DNA from: Methanocaldococcus fervens AG86
GTDB taxonomy: Archaea; AGJL01; Methanococci; Methanococcales; Methanocaldococcaceae
DNA length: 64,000 nt
Reading direction: 5' to 3'
Assembly (NCBI RefSeq): GCF_000023985.1
Contig: NC_013156.1
Location: 1 to 64,000 of the forward strand
In this document: one piece after another, positions 9,314 through 20,957 of the stretch
Layout: the number at the start of each line of letters is the position of its first letter
Position numbering within the stretch: the first letter of the stretch is position 1
Program-made: the position numbers and the translations under genes
Notes under the pieces: generated by a model
What the model was told of the DNA's origin: nothing
Seen by the model: the letters and a program-made list of their open reading frames with translations, nothing else
Databases searched by the model: none

Positions 9314-10561
9314 ATGTCTTTAAGTAGAGACAGTATTTATATACTATTGTCAAATTTATACTCAAAAGGAATGGCATATCTATTTTACTTTATAACTGCA
9401 TTTTTGTTAGGAACAGAGGCATTTGGAATTTTAAAAGGTTTAATGCCAATAGCTGATACTGTAACAATATTTTTTTCTTCTGGAATTCCCCCAGCTATAG
9501 CAAAATTTTTAGCTGAAGAGAAAAATGAAAATGTTGAAAAATATGTCCCAATATTGCATTTAATGATTTTACTTTCAATCTTTGGATTTATCTTAACCCC
9601 TTATATAAAATACATCTTAGGAGGGCATTATCTAACCTTAAATACTTCTTTGTATTTGGCGATTGGACTTTGTATTCTAGCTTCAACCTTAATTGCATTT
9701 TCAAGAGGAATTTTGCAGGGATTATTGAGGATTAAACACCTCTCATCTACGTGGATTGTTGAATATACTGTAAAAATTATTTTAGTTTTTATCTTAACCT
9801 TATACTTTGGAATTTTTGGCTCACTGCTTTCAATATCTTTATCTTATTTAATTGCAGGCATTTTTGGGGTTTACTTGATACATAAAGCTATAAATGGAAG
9901 ATTTAATGTTAAAAAATTGATTGACATTAAAATAAAAAACATATTCTCAGATTTTAATTTAAAGGTTTTAAAATACTCTATACCAATAGCTTTAACCTCC
10001 TCCTCCTATAGATTGTTTGGAGATGTTGATAACGTTATAATAATGTCCATTATGGGGGGATTTTGGAGCGGGATTTATGGCTACTCATCTTTAATATCAA
10101 GGGGAATATTTATGTTTGCTTCGGCTGTTAGCATCCCTTTACTTCCAAGAATATCAAAAACAAAAGATTTAAATCTATTAAAAGATGGGATTATACAAAA
10201 CACCATATTTTCATCAATTTTTGTTTTAGGTTGCATATTCTTTCCAGAAATTCCTTTAATAGCGTTTTTCAAAATAGCCCATCCAGAAGGAATTTTATGC
10301 CTAAGGATTTTGGCAATCTCCTCCCTGTTTATGAGCTACTATACCTTAATATCCTCTGCACTTCAAGGTTTGGGATATGCAAAAATCTCCTTCTACATAA
10401 TCTTATTTGGATTAATATTAAACGTTTTTTTAAATTTAATATTGGTAAATGCCTATGGAATAGTTGGGGGAAGCTTAGCCACGCTAATAACATCAATAAT
10501 TGTATTTTTAATTGGAGTTTTAGCTATTTTAAGGGTAAAAAAAGCTTACTTAATTAAATGA
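9314..10561 (+). CDS. polysaccharide/oligosaccharide flippase (MOP superfamily)
   Basis: A 415-residue integral membrane protein with about 12-14 helices. It starts SRDSIYILLSNLYSKGMAYL, the typical N terminus of Wzx/SpoVB-like flippases that move lipid-linked glycans across the membrane. The arrangement of polar residues in helix 1 and the segment SGIPPAIAKFLAEE fit this family. The ribosome binding site is weak (AGCTGATT). The neighbouring cis-prenyltransferase makes the kind of polyprenyl carrier such flippases handle, so a role in S-layer or archaellin glycosylation is plausible inference. Its last 16 bases overlap the convergent MBL-fold gene. Confidence 0.82.
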   Translation: MSLSRDSIYILLSNLYSKGMAYLFYFITAFLLGTEAFGILKGLMPIADTVTIFFSSGIPPAIAKFLAEEKNENVEKYVPILHLMILLSIFGFILTPYIKYILGGHYLTLNTSLYLAIGLCILASTLIAFSRGILQGLLRIKHLSSTWIVEYTVKIILVFILTLYFGIFGSLLSISLSYLIAGIFGVYLIHKAINGRFNVKKLIDIKIKNIFSDFNLKVLKYSIPIALTSSSYRLFGDVDNVIIMSIMGGFWSGIYGYSSLISRGIFMFASAVSIPLLPRISKTKDLNLLKDGIIQNTIFSSIFVLGCIFFPEIPLIAFFKIAHPEGILCLRILAISSLFMSYYTLISSALQGLGYAKISFYIILFGLILNVFLNLILVNAYGIVGGSLATLITSIIVFLIGVLAILRVKKAYLIK

Positions 10562-11346
10562 TATTTATATTTCCCATTTAAAAGCTCAACTTTTAACCCT
10601 AACCTCGCTGGAATAACTTCTATACCTGTGTTTTGAGATATGTACTCTGCCTCTATCTGTGGATTTGTCATTTTAATTCCCATGTGGTTCATTATCAACA
10701 ATTCCGGCTTTTTACTCATTGAATTTATTAAATCAATGGCATCATTGGAGCAGAGATGCCCCCTTATCCTTTCATTTTTCTTTCTAACGATATTTGCTAT
10801 CAAAATCCTAACCCCATCAAAATCCTTTATTAATTCTGGAATAAGTTCAGTGTCTGATGTGTAGCCAATATCTCCATAGATTGTTGATAATCTAAACCCT
10901 ATGCCAAAAGGATCTCCATGTTTTGTGTGTGTTGCCTTTATTGTTGTATCATACAGCTCCATTTCATCTCCAGGATATAGAACGTTAACTTTTTCAAGCT
11001 TTGATTGGTGATATTTTGATATAACATATTCATACTCTCCAAAACCTTCGACAACTGAAAGATTTCCTAAAAAAATTCCTCTTTTTTTAGTCATTCCCTG
11101 AGTCATTGCCTCAACAATAACTTCTCCATCTGTATAGTGGTCTGGATGACAGTGGGATATGAATAAAGCGTTAGTTCTCCAAGGTGATATTTTTAGCTCG
11201 TTTAATCTCACTATCGCCCCCGGTCCAGGGTCTACGTGCATTCTAAGTTCGTTGGTGTGTATTCTAAATCCCCCTGTTGCCTTTTTTTGAGTTATTGTAG
11301 CCCATCTTCCACCACCGCATCCTAAAAAGACAATTTCCACTCTCAA
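10546..11346 (-). CDS. metallo-beta-lactamase-fold hydrolase
   Basis: MBL-fold protein with the metal-binding signature SHCHPDHYTD near residue 84, later ligands in TKHGDP and the conserved Asp of GYTSDTE, and a terminal NHMGI. This layout is that of RNase Z/phosphodiesterase-like MBL proteins; the substrate is unknown. The N terminus is uncertain. The frame opens at TTG 11346 (10 bases after AGGAG), a GTG occurs two codons later, and there is no in-frame ATG before the first beta strand (VEIVFLGCGGG). It overlaps the flippase gene end by 16 bases. Confidence 0.85.
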   Translation of the reverse strand: MRVEIVFLGCGGGRWATITQKKATGGFRIHTNELRMHVDPGPGAIVRLNELKISPWRTNALFISHCHPDHYTDGEVIVEAMTQGMTKKRGIFLGNLSVVEGFGEYEYVISKYHQSKLEKVNVLYPGDEMELYDTTIKATHTKHGDPFGIGFRLSTIYGDIGYTSDTELIPELIKDFDGVRILIANIVRKKNERIRGHLCSNDAIDLINSMSKKPELLIMNHMGIKMTNPQIEAEYISQNTGIEVIPARLGLKVELLNGKYKYHLIK

Positions 11347-11404
11347 AATACCACATCTCCTTTCCGTGTTTTAAAATTAGTAATTTATTATAATTTGGCT
11401 AATA

Positions 11405-11880
11405 TTAATCTTTTACTTCTTTACATGTTGCAGTGTATGTTCCATTTACAGATATTTTTATATATGGATATGTTATAACCATTGCTGCAAATTCCTTTGG
11501 CGGAATAACTTTATAATAAACAACTATTTTATTACCAATGTTTGTTATATTGATTATTTTTATTTTATAACCTGCAGTAGGCATTTCCCCCAAATTTATA
11601 ACCACAATAGTTTTATTATCTTTGTAATAATAATAACATCCCTTATTTTTCTCTCCAAAGGAACCATAGGCAATTATTTCATAATCTAATGTTTTTAGAG
11701 AAATATTTTTAGTAAAAAACTCTGATTTTTGGATATGTCGGATATGTTTGCTGTATTAGCTTTATCGTCAGTTTTATTTATTATATTGTAAGTTTTTTCA
11801 GAGAAATTTTTATCAGAAGAGATGCAACCGCATAAAATTATGGAGAAAAGGATAAATAAAAATATTTTGTTTACTTTCAT
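11405..11880 (-). pseudogene. PrcB-like lipoprotein, frameshifted in a T6 run
   Basis: The 5' part (11880-11695) encodes a lipoprotein signal (KIFLFILFSIILCGC, with Cys as the lipidation site) and a Ser/Asn-rich linker, then stops. Shifting frame at the homopolymer 11714-11719 (T6 on the coding strand; one more T restores the frame) gives an open continuation, FFTKNISLKTLDYEIIAYGSF, that runs into the 11605-11405 frame. That frame holds GEMPTAGYKIKI and VITYPYIKI, typical of the PrcB C-terminal domain. The restored product would be about 158 residues. The ATG overlaps the uppS stop (ATGA), implying translational coupling. A sequencing error, a true pseudogene or slippage are all possible. Confidence 0.75.
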
Positions 11881-12719
11881 TGTCCAAACCTCCTATGTCT
11901 TCTCTGATACTCCCTAATAGCCCTTAAAAAATCCACTCTCCTAAATAACGGCCAATATATATCACAAAAATACAATTCAGAATAAGAACTCTGCCAAATT
12001 AAAAAATTGCTAATCCTCTCCTCTCCAGAAGTTCTAATGATTAAATCAGGATTTGGAAATGGCAAATCAGCAGTATATAAGTGCTTATCAATTAATTCCT
12101 TATCAATGTCTTCTGGCTTTACCTCCCCTTTCTTAACCTTTTCAGCTATCTTCTTCACTGCATCTATTATCTCCTGCTGACCTCCATAAGCAATAGCCAC
12201 ATTGATAAAAAATTCACTGTAGTTTTTTGTTTTATCTTCAGCATATTTTATTGCCTTTTGAACGTTTTTTGGCAGTAAGTTTATTCTTCCAATAGCTCTA
12301 ACTCTAACTTTATATTTGTGGACTTCTTCATCATCTGCAATCTCATAAAACTTTTTTTCAAAAAGTTCCATTAATTTTTCCACTTCTTCTTTTGGCCGTT
12401 TAAAATTTTCAGTTGAAAATGCATATAATGTAACAACTTTAATCCCTAAATCTCTCGCCCATCTTAAAACGTCCTTAACCTTTTCAGCTCCTAAGTAATG
12501 CCCATAATACCTATCTTTCTCGTAAATTTCAGCAGCTCTTCTGTTTCCGTCCATAATAATAGCTACATGCTTTGGTAGGTTATTTTTATCAATGGACTCT
12601 TCCAAAATCTTCTCGTAAATTTTTAAAATTCCTGAATTATCTAAAAATCTATAAAAATCAATTGTCAATCTTTTTCCAATATTCTTTAATTTATTTTTTA
12701 CATTATTCAAACTCTCCAC
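11877..12719 (-). CDS. uppS: cis-prenyltransferase (polyprenyl diphosphate synthase)
   Basis: UppS/dehydrodolichyl-diphosphate-synthase family enzyme that extends prenyl diphosphates into the long polyprenyl carrier used for glycan transfer. Motifs are HVAIIMDGNRRAA (catalytic Asp and phosphate-binding Arg), TLYAFSTENFKRP, IAYGGQQEI, LIIRTSGEERISNFL and SELYFCDIYWP. An N-terminal extension of about 45 residues precedes the catalytic core, usual for archaeal members. Its start overlaps the mtxX end by 17 bases, and its stop overlaps the downstream lipoprotein start. Confidence 0.95.
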   Translation of the reverse strand: MESLNNVKNKLKNIGKRLTIDFYRFLDNSGILKIYEKILEESIDKNNLPKHVAIIMDGNRRAAEIYEKDRYYGHYLGAEKVKDVLRWARDLGIKVVTLYAFSTENFKRPKEEVEKLMELFEKKFYEIADDEEVHKYKVRVRAIGRINLLPKNVQKAIKYAEDKTKNYSEFFINVAIAYGGQQEIIDAVKKIAEKVKKGEVKPEDIDKELIDKHLYTADLPFPNPDLIIRTSGEERISNFLIWQSSYSELYFCDIYWPLFRRVDFLRAIREYQRRHRRFGQ

Positions 12720-13428
12720 CTGCTAAGAATTTAACTGCATTGTAATATCTTTCCCAATTGGCGTTTCTACTCGTGTCAATAAAGTTAATATTCTTATCTG
12801 ACAAAATAACAGCTCCATAACCTGGAATTTTACAAACTAAACCCAAACATCTAAAAATTATATTTCCAGTAACTCCATCTATTGCTACAATTATATTATA
12901 TCCCTCTTTTAAGTATTCTTCTATCAATATACCCTCATGAATAATATCAATCTTTCCTCTAAAATGCTTTACAATTTCTTCAGCTTCGTATATGGTTTCA
13001 TCAACCTCTTTATTCCTCCCTAAATCTCCCAATCTCCCCCCAGATAAAACTGCAACTCTCGGCTCAAGATTGTGATTTTTTAAAAAGTTGGAAGCAAACT
13101 CAATAATCTTTATTTTATCGTTTATTCTCTCATTTTTATCCTCTGATATATCATCAATTCCTACGGGGGATAGTAGAAAAATACCTTTTGTAAAAGGGTT
13201 CTTTAAAATTGAAGCTCTATAAAATTTTCCTACATTTTCTCTCAAATAGGGAATCACTTTTGAAGATGGTAAAGAACCCCTAACAGCTCCCCCTATCTCT
13301 CCATCTATCAACTTATCTATTAAAAGTTTTGGATTTTCAATTAATTCAACTTCTATTCCTTCTTCTTTCAATTTTTCATATGCCTTTAAAACTTCCTCCT
13401 TATTTTCTCCTAAACCTATTGCATACAT
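12703..13428 (-). CDS. mtxX: methanogenesis marker protein 4 (MtxX family)
   Basis: Matches the MtxX family, annotated as a methyltransferase-related methanogenesis marker protein and related in fold to phosphate acetyl/butyryltransferases. Conserved-looking blocks are GGAVRGSLPSSKVIPYL, VAVLSGGRLGDLGRN and VAIDGVTGNIIFRCLGLV. The frame can be extended to GTG 13437, but GTGAT four bases before ATG 13428 favours the shorter start. The preceding gene, another methanogenesis marker, ends at 13434, immediately upstream of this start. The biochemical role is not established. Confidence 0.85.
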   Translation of the reverse strand: MYAIGLGENKEEVLKAYEKLKEEGIEVELIENPKLLIDKLIDGEIGGAVRGSLPSSKVIPYLRENVGKFYRASILKNPFTKGIFLLSPVGIDDISEDKNERINDKIKIIEFASNFLKNHNLEPRVAVLSGGRLGDLGRNKEVDETIYEAEEIVKHFRGKIDIIHEGILIEEYLKEGYNIIVAIDGVTGNIIFRCLGLVCKIPGYGAVILSDKNINFIDTSRNANWERYYNAVKFLAGGEFE

Positions 13429-13433
13429 AACCA

Positions 13434-14420
13434 TCACTCAAATTCAACCTCTATGCCCAAAATATTTCTTTTTCCTTTTAAGATGTCTTCAGCTATTAAA
13501 GCTCCGCCAATAGCCCCGCTCTCTCCATATAAGGCAAATACCTTTGCTTCAACAAACTCTTTAATCCTTTTTGGAATATCTATTGGATTTCTTAAAGTTC
13601 CTATTGAGCCTGCTAAAACTACTCTTCTTTTGCTTTTATCCAATAAAGGTAATAAACTGTTAATCTCCATAGATACACTTAAAATTAAGCTATCAACTGC
13701 CAACCTACAATTTTCATCATTAAAGTAGTTTTTAATTATCGCTTCCTTAGTGTTTTCAACTCCTTTATAAAGTTTAGCTATTTTAACAGCTCCAGCTTTA
13801 GAAAATGCTTCATTTGCTGTAATCTTCCCACTGTTTATATCTCTAATCATCTCCAAATCTATTGGGCCGTGTAATATTCCAATAGCTCCTATACATGCGT
13901 CAAAACCACCAAAGATTCTTCCATCCTTTATTAATAGAGTTACGGTATTTGAAGATATGTCTGACAAAACAAAATCTTTAAATCCAAATAATTTATGTGC
14001 GTAATAAGCTATAGAAATCTTTTCTGGAGATGCTATATGTGAGTATAGGGCTCTAAATCGTTTGTCTAAGCATTCAACTTCCCTATGCAATCCTGGAATA
14101 ACAACAGCTGGTAATCCAGATGCTTTAATCTCATCATACACCTTCGTTCCTCCACCAACCTTCTCTCCAGCTCCTTCTATGCTTAAAACTCCCCTATTTT
14201 TAACCTTCTCTATAGGGAGAATTTTATTTATACCATCGCCCATTGAATAAGTTAGAGCTATTAAGTCAATATCTTCCAATGGAATATGTTTTTTTAACTC
14301 TTCTAAGTAAGATTTTTCTTTTAATTCAGTTCTTTTCAATTTAAATATTGTTTTTTTATTGTTATCTTTTATGCATGTTGTTATCCCAGAGGTTCCATGA
14401 TCTATTCCAACGGTTATCAT
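13434..14420 (-). CDS. methanogenesis marker protein 12 (ASKHA-fold)
   Basis: 328 residues beginning ITVGIDHGTSGITTCI, a phosphate-1-type loop of the actin/sugar kinase/hsp70 fold. Later motifs are VLSDISSNTVTLLI (phosphate-2) and VVLAGSIGTLRNP plus GESGAIGGALIAEDIL (adenosine region). This matches the methanogen-restricted marker protein 12 family, suggested to be an ATPase or kinase for an unknown methanogenesis function. GGAGGGAG precedes the ATG. It heads a run with mtxX, uppS and the lipoprotein gene on the minus strand. Confidence 0.85.
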   Translation of the reverse strand: MITVGIDHGTSGITTCIKDNNKKTIFKLKRTELKEKSYLEELKKHIPLEDIDLIALTYSMGDGINKILPIEKVKNRGVLSIEGAGEKVGGGTKVYDEIKASGLPAVVIPGLHREVECLDKRFRALYSHIASPEKISIAYYAHKLFGFKDFVLSDISSNTVTLLIKDGRIFGGFDACIGAIGILHGPIDLEMIRDINSGKITANEAFSKAGAVKIAKLYKGVENTKEAIIKNYFNDENCRLAVDSLILSVSMEINSLLPLLDKSKRRVVLAGSIGTLRNPIDIPKRIKEFVEAKVFALYGESGAIGGALIAEDILKGKRNILGIEVEFE

Positions 14421-14499
14421 TAATCTCCCTCCTGTTCATCAATAACAATTAACATAAGTTTTATAAATTAGATGATTTTAATTGCATTAAGGGGATAGT

Positions 14500-15250
14500 A
14501 TGGAGAAGTTTGATATGGCAATGTTTGTATTTTTAATAGCTTTGTTTTTGTTTATATTTTTGCCAATCATCTATATGCTTTCAACTCCTGGAGATTTAAG
14601 CTTATTGTTAGATAGAGAGGTTGTAGATGCATTTAAAACTACTTTATCAGCTGGAGTTGTTGCTACCTTAATAGCTTTAATTTTCGGAATTCCTACAGGA
14701 TATATTTTAGCAAGGCATGATTTTAAATTTAAAAGCTTTATTGAGGCTATTTTGGATTTACCCATGGCTATTCCACACAGCGTTATTGGTATAATAATAC
14801 TCTCCTTCATTTATGGCATCGATGTTATAAAATTTATTGGTAAATATGTAGTTGATAACTTTTGGGGCATTGTTGTTGTATATCTGTTTGTTGGCATTCC
14901 TTTTATGGTTAATAGTATAAGAGACGGATTTTTAAGTGTTGATGAAGAGATTGAATATGTTTCAAGGACTTTGGGGGCTTCAAAAATAAGGACATTTTTT
15001 GAAATTTCCCTACCATTAATAAAAAATAATATCATTTCAGGGATTATTTTAAGTTTTGCAAGGGGAATAAGTGAAGTTGGGGCTATATTGATAATTGCCT
15101 ATTATCCTAAAACAGTTCCTGTGTTAATATATGAAAGATTTACAAGTTTTGGTTTAAATGCCTCAAAACCAATATCAGTAGGGATGATTCTAATTAGCTT
15201 AATGTTGTTTGCAGTATTAAGAATGTTTGGAAATATAAAAAGGGGAAAAG

Positions 15251-15258
<8 letters not shown>
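14500..15258 (+). CDS. wtpB: tungstate/molybdate-type ABC transporter permease
   Basis: 252-residue permease with about six membrane helices. The EAA loop region is recognisable: EYVSRTLGASKIRTFFEISLP, followed by AFARGISEVG-like SFARGISEVGAILIIAYYP, a hallmark of ModB/WtpB/CysT permeases for oxyanions. GGGGAT three bases before ATG fixes the start. A TATA-like TTTTATAAA lies near 14459-14467. It overlaps the ATPase gene by 8 bases. No substrate-binding protein gene is next to it, so tungstate versus molybdate or sulfate cannot be decided; tungstate is the usual need in this genus. Confidence 0.85.
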
Positions 15259-17697
<2,439 letters not shown>

Positions 17698-17746
17698 CTC
17701 TAACACCAGAAAATTTGTAACTTTTTAATTTTATAAGCTATTATAA

Positions 17747-18301
17747 TCATAGTAGAATTTTCTCATAATATTCCTCATAACCAAAGTGCCAATGTTTAAT
17801 TTTTTCTTTTAACTCATTTTCAAGCATCAATATTTTATCAAATTCTTCTTTATTTAAATATCCAATATATCCTTTTCTTATTGCCTCTTTACATTTTAAA
17901 CTACAAGGGATAAAACCAGACGGTAGAACTATGGCATAAACTCCCCTGCTTTTTAACTCTTCTTTCATATCTTCAACTTCTTTTAAATGTTTCCTATCTA
18001 TTGCTATTCTAACATCTTCAACAAAAGATTTTATGCAACATTCAGGGTACTCTAAAAGTTTTCCGATCTCAAAATCATCCAATCTTCTATAAATTCCAAG
18101 TTCTGTAGATACAACAGGGTCTATGGCTGGTCTAACTTTTGGTTTATACTTCTCAACGATTTCAATTTGAAACTTCAACCTCTCAACTATCTGATGGTAT
18201 TGAAATTCATCTAAACTTTTTATATGCTCTTTTAGAGTTTCAAATCCCTCTAACTCTCCAGACCTTAACTTTTCAATCTTATATAACAATTTTTTTAACA
18301 T
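17747..18301 (-). CDS. DUF483 family protein
   Basis: 184-residue protein of the archaeal DUF483 family. The visible conserved block is LLEYPECCIKSFVEDVR (paired Cys), with a second Cys pair at GFIPCSLKCKEAI, so a metal or disulfide role is conceivable. The frame extends to a TTG at 18313, but GAGTGAAAAC before ATG 18301 marks the better start, eight bases after the FprA-like gene. Co-transcription with that flavoprotein suggests a redox-linked role; the function is unknown. Confidence 0.8.
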   Translation of the reverse strand: MLKKLLYKIEKLRSGELEGFETLKEHIKSLDEFQYHQIVERLKFQIEIVEKYKPKVRPAIDPVVSTELGIYRRLDDFEIGKLLEYPECCIKSFVEDVRIAIDRKHLKEVEDMKEELKSRGVYAIVLPSGFIPCSLKCKEAIRKGYIGYLNKEEFDKILMLENELKEKIKHWHFGYEEYYEKILL

Positions 18302-18309
18302 GTTTTCAC

Positions 18310-19485
18310 TCAAAGAAATTTATCCAATTTAATTTTTGCCAATTTTTTACCAAATTCTTTAATTTTTCTAAGGTCATTTTCACCAGGAGCAAATCTACGT
18401 GTTAGTATCTTACCACTAATAACTTTAAACCCCAACTTTTCAAAAAACTCATTTATTTTTTTAGTGGCATATTCTTCCCATCCATAAGAGCCAAATGCTA
18501 CACCAATCTTTTTATTATATGGTTTCAATCCCTCTATATATGTCAATAACATTCCAACTTTTGGATGGACATTTGTATTTATTGTTGGAGAACCGATTAT
18601 TACATACTTTGCATCTAAAATATCTCTAACTACAATATTTAAGGTGGATGCATCTAGTCTGTGGTATGTTACATTAACTCCTCCTTCAGCTAATCCTTCC
18701 CCTAATGCTCTGGCAATTTTTTCTGTAGAGTAATAAATGGTTGCATAAGCAATAACTGCAGTATTTTTATAAACTCCAGAGCTCCAATTACGGTATTTTA
18801 GTAGAATTTCATCAATCATTTTATGCCAAATAATCCCGTGTGAAGGGCATATATATTCTAAATTTAGGTCTTTTAAAATCTTTAGCATTTTTAAAATATT
18901 GTCTTTATTTGGTAGTAAGATGTTTGCAAAAAATTCTTTAGCTTCAAGCATAATTTTATGCCCCACTTCTAAATCTACTTTTTCTTTATATACTGTATGT
19001 TGCCCAAATAATTCATTAGAAAACAGAATTTTGTTTTCTACACAGTATGTTAGTAAATACCTAAATTTGTCATCAGTTATGAATCTTAATGTTTTGTTTC
19101 CAATGGTTATTTCATCCCCATTATTTATAATGATGAATTCCCAATCTTTCGTATCAAATTGGGTATCTAAACAATATTTTCCGATTTTTGTGGTAACAAC
19201 TTTTGCGCCAGTAATTTCAACGAGCTTTTCCAGGCACTCATTGTGGTCTAAACCAGAAGGGTTTGGAATAATATAATCTATTTTTAAGTCAGCTATATCT
19301 TTTAAGTATAGTTTTAGTTCATCAAGATGTTTTATTCTTGGAGGGTCTATTAAGACATTCTCTTTGTCTAAGATGAGGTATGAGTTGTATGTGGTTCCTT
19401 TGTTAATATCTAAACTCATGTATTCCTTAACTTCCCATTCTATGAAACTCATGCAGTAAATGTCATCTTTTATTTTTAATACCAT
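18310..19485 (-). CDS. FprA-like flavodi-iron protein with degraded di-iron site
   Basis: Type-A flavoprotein architecture: an MBL-fold domain (about residues 1-240) then a flavodoxin domain (about 245-391) with FMN-binding segments AYATIYYSTEKIA, GSPTINTNVHP and AFGSYGWEEYATKKI. Intact relatives (F420H2 oxidase FprA, rubredoxin:oxygen oxidoreductase) bind two irons through HxExDH plus His, Asp and His. Here the first motif reads PSGLDH (His to Pro76, Glu to Gly78, Asp80 kept). The HWPD region is replaced by TDDKFRY, SND has become SNE, and only the last His (PSHG, 216) is clear. GGGGGAGTCC before ATG 19485 sets the start. Oxygen reduction is doubtful. Confidence 0.85.
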   Translation of the reverse strand: MVLKIKDDIYCMSFIEWEVKEYMSLDINKGTTYNSYLILDKENVLIDPPRIKHLDELKLYLKDIADLKIDYIIPNPSGLDHNECLEKLVEITGAKVVTTKIGKYCLDTQFDTKDWEFIIINNGDEITIGNKTLRFITDDKFRYLLTYCVENKILFSNELFGQHTVYKEKVDLEVGHKIMLEAKEFFANILLPNKDNILKMLKILKDLNLEYICPSHGIIWHKMIDEILLKYRNWSSGVYKNTAVIAYATIYYSTEKIARALGEGLAEGGVNVTYHRLDASTLNIVVRDILDAKYVIIGSPTINTNVHPKVGMLLTYIEGLKPYNKKIGVAFGSYGWEEYATKKINEFFEKLGFKVISGKILTRRFAPGENDLRKIKEFGKKLAKIKLDKFL

Positions 19486-19608
19486 GGACTCCCCCAAAAA
19501 CATTAATTATGGAATTAATTAATATTTTGTAGAACAATTATATATAGGTAAAACTTTAATTAATCTAGTATCTTATAATCCTATTAACAGCATAAGCTGA
19601 GGGAAATT

Positions 19609-19779
19609 ATGGTAAAAATAAATTACAAAAAATGCGGGTATTGTGGAGCATGTGTTGGAGTTTGTGAAAATTTGGCTATAAATTTGATAGAGCATATTAT
19701 AGTCATTGATGAAAAAAAATGTAATAATTGTAAGTTATGCACAATAGTATGCCCATTAAATGCATTAGAGGGGGAATAA
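19609..19779 (+). CDS. mini-ferredoxin, coupled to geranylgeranyl reductase
   Basis: 56-residue 2[4Fe-4S]-type ferredoxin. The first Cys set is [11 protein letters not shown], lacking the usual Pro after the fourth Cys; the second is [22 protein letters not shown] precedes the ATG. Its TAA overlaps the ATG of the following reductase (TAATG), so the two are translationally coupled and the ferredoxin is very likely the electron donor for that enzyme. TATA-like sequences are present around 19540-19575. The short length is normal for archaeal mini-ferredoxins. Confidence 0.9.
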   Translation: MVKINYKKCGYCGACVGVCENLAINLIEHIIVIDEKKCNNCKLCTIVCPLNALEGE

Positions 19780-20957
19780 TGAGGGAGTTAAACGATGTAT
19801 ACGATGTAGTGGTTGTTGGAGCTGGACCTGGAGGAAGTATGGCAAGTTATGCCTCAGCAAAAAATGGGGCTAAAACACTGTTAATTGAAAAATCACAAGA
19901 AATTGGAGAGCCTGTTAGATGTGCTGAAGCTATTCCATCTATAGAAGAATTTGGAATAAAACCAACACCAGAATTTGTTAGAAGTGTTGTTAAAGGGGGA
20001 ATTTTATTCTCCCCTTCTGGAAAAAAGGTTACTGTAACTCAAGATAAAGCTCAAGGCTACATAGTTGAGAGAAAAATTTTTGATAAATATTTGGCCATTA
20101 GGGCAGCTAAAGAAGGAGCTAAAGTGGCGGTGAAAACAGCAGCTATAGGTTTAGAGAGAGATGGGGATTATTGGAACGTTATAGTTGAATTTTTAGGAGA
20201 AGAGTATGCTATAAAAACCAAAGTGGTTATAGCAGCTGATGGTGTTGAGAGCAATATAGCTGAGTATGCGGGTTTAGAGGCAAAGAAAAAACCATTAGAA
20301 ATTTGCTCCTGTGCTGAATATGAGATGGTGAATGTTGAATTGTTGGATAAAAATATGATGGAATTCTATTTTGGTAATGAAGTGGCTCCAGGAGGCTATG
20401 TTTGGATATTTCCTAAAGGGGAGACAGCAAACGTTGGATTAGGAGTTAGAGATAGAAAAAAGAAGGCAATTGATTATTTAGAAGAATTTATAGAAAACGG
20501 TTTGGCTAAGGATAGGTTGAAAAACGCTACTCCAGTAGAGTTTAAAGTTGGAGGAGCTCCTGTTTCTGGACCTATAGAAAAAACATACACCGATGGGCTT
20601 TTAGTTGTTGGAGATGCTGCTGGGCAGATAAGTCCATTAACTGGAGGAGGGATTTACTTAGCTATGGACTGCGGATTAATGGCTGGAGAGGTAGCAAGTA
20701 AAGCTGTAAAATTAAATGATTGGAGCGAAGATGTTTTAAAAGAATATGAAAATAGATGGAAAGAAAAACATTACGAATATTTGATGAACCATTTGACGTA
20801 TAGAAAAATCTTAGAGAAAATGAGTGATGATGAGTTGGACGCTTTGGCAGAGGCTTTGGGAGAGAGTTTAGATGGCATAGATTTGAAAAAATTTGTTAAA
20901 AGAATTATAACAAAGAAACCTTCACTTTTAAAATACTTTAAGGATTTACTACAATAG
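19779..20957 (+). CDS. digeranylgeranylglycerophospholipid reductase
   Basis: FAD-dependent geranylgeranyl reductase family enzyme that saturates the isoprenoid chains of archaeal membrane lipids. The Rossmann FAD motif [21 protein letters not shown] is near the N terminus. Later come [24 protein letters not shown] and [19 protein letters not shown], the second FAD site. The start is at ATG 19779, after AGAGGGGG and overlapping the ferredoxin stop; the in-frame ATG at 19737 lies inside the ferredoxin gene and is unlikely. 392 residues is the normal length. Confidence 0.93.
   Translation: MRELNDVYDVVVVGAGPGGSMASYASAKNGAKTLLIEKSQEIGEPVRCAEAIPSIEEFGIKPTPEFVRSVVKGGILFSPSGKKVTVTQDKAQGYIVERKIFDKYLAIRAAKEGAKVAVKTAAIGLERDGDYWNVIVEFLGEEYAIKTKVVIAADGVESNIAEYAGLEAKKKPLEICSCAEYEMVNVELLDKNMMEFYFGNEVAPGGYVWIFPKGETANVGLGVRDRKKKAIDYLEEFIENGLAKDRLKNATPVEFKVGGAPVSGPIEKTYTDGLLVVGDAAGQISPLTGGGIYLAMDCGLMAGEVASKAVKLNDWSEDVLKEYENRWKEKHYEYLMNHLTYRKILEKMSDDELDALAEALGESLDGIDLKKFVKRIITKKPSLLKYFKDLLQ

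Noticed and set aside
19737-19778. N-terminal extension of the geranylgeranyl reductase from ATG 19737
   Set aside because: That ATG is inside the ferredoxin gene in another frame and lacks a site, whereas AGAGGGGG precedes the ATG at 19779.
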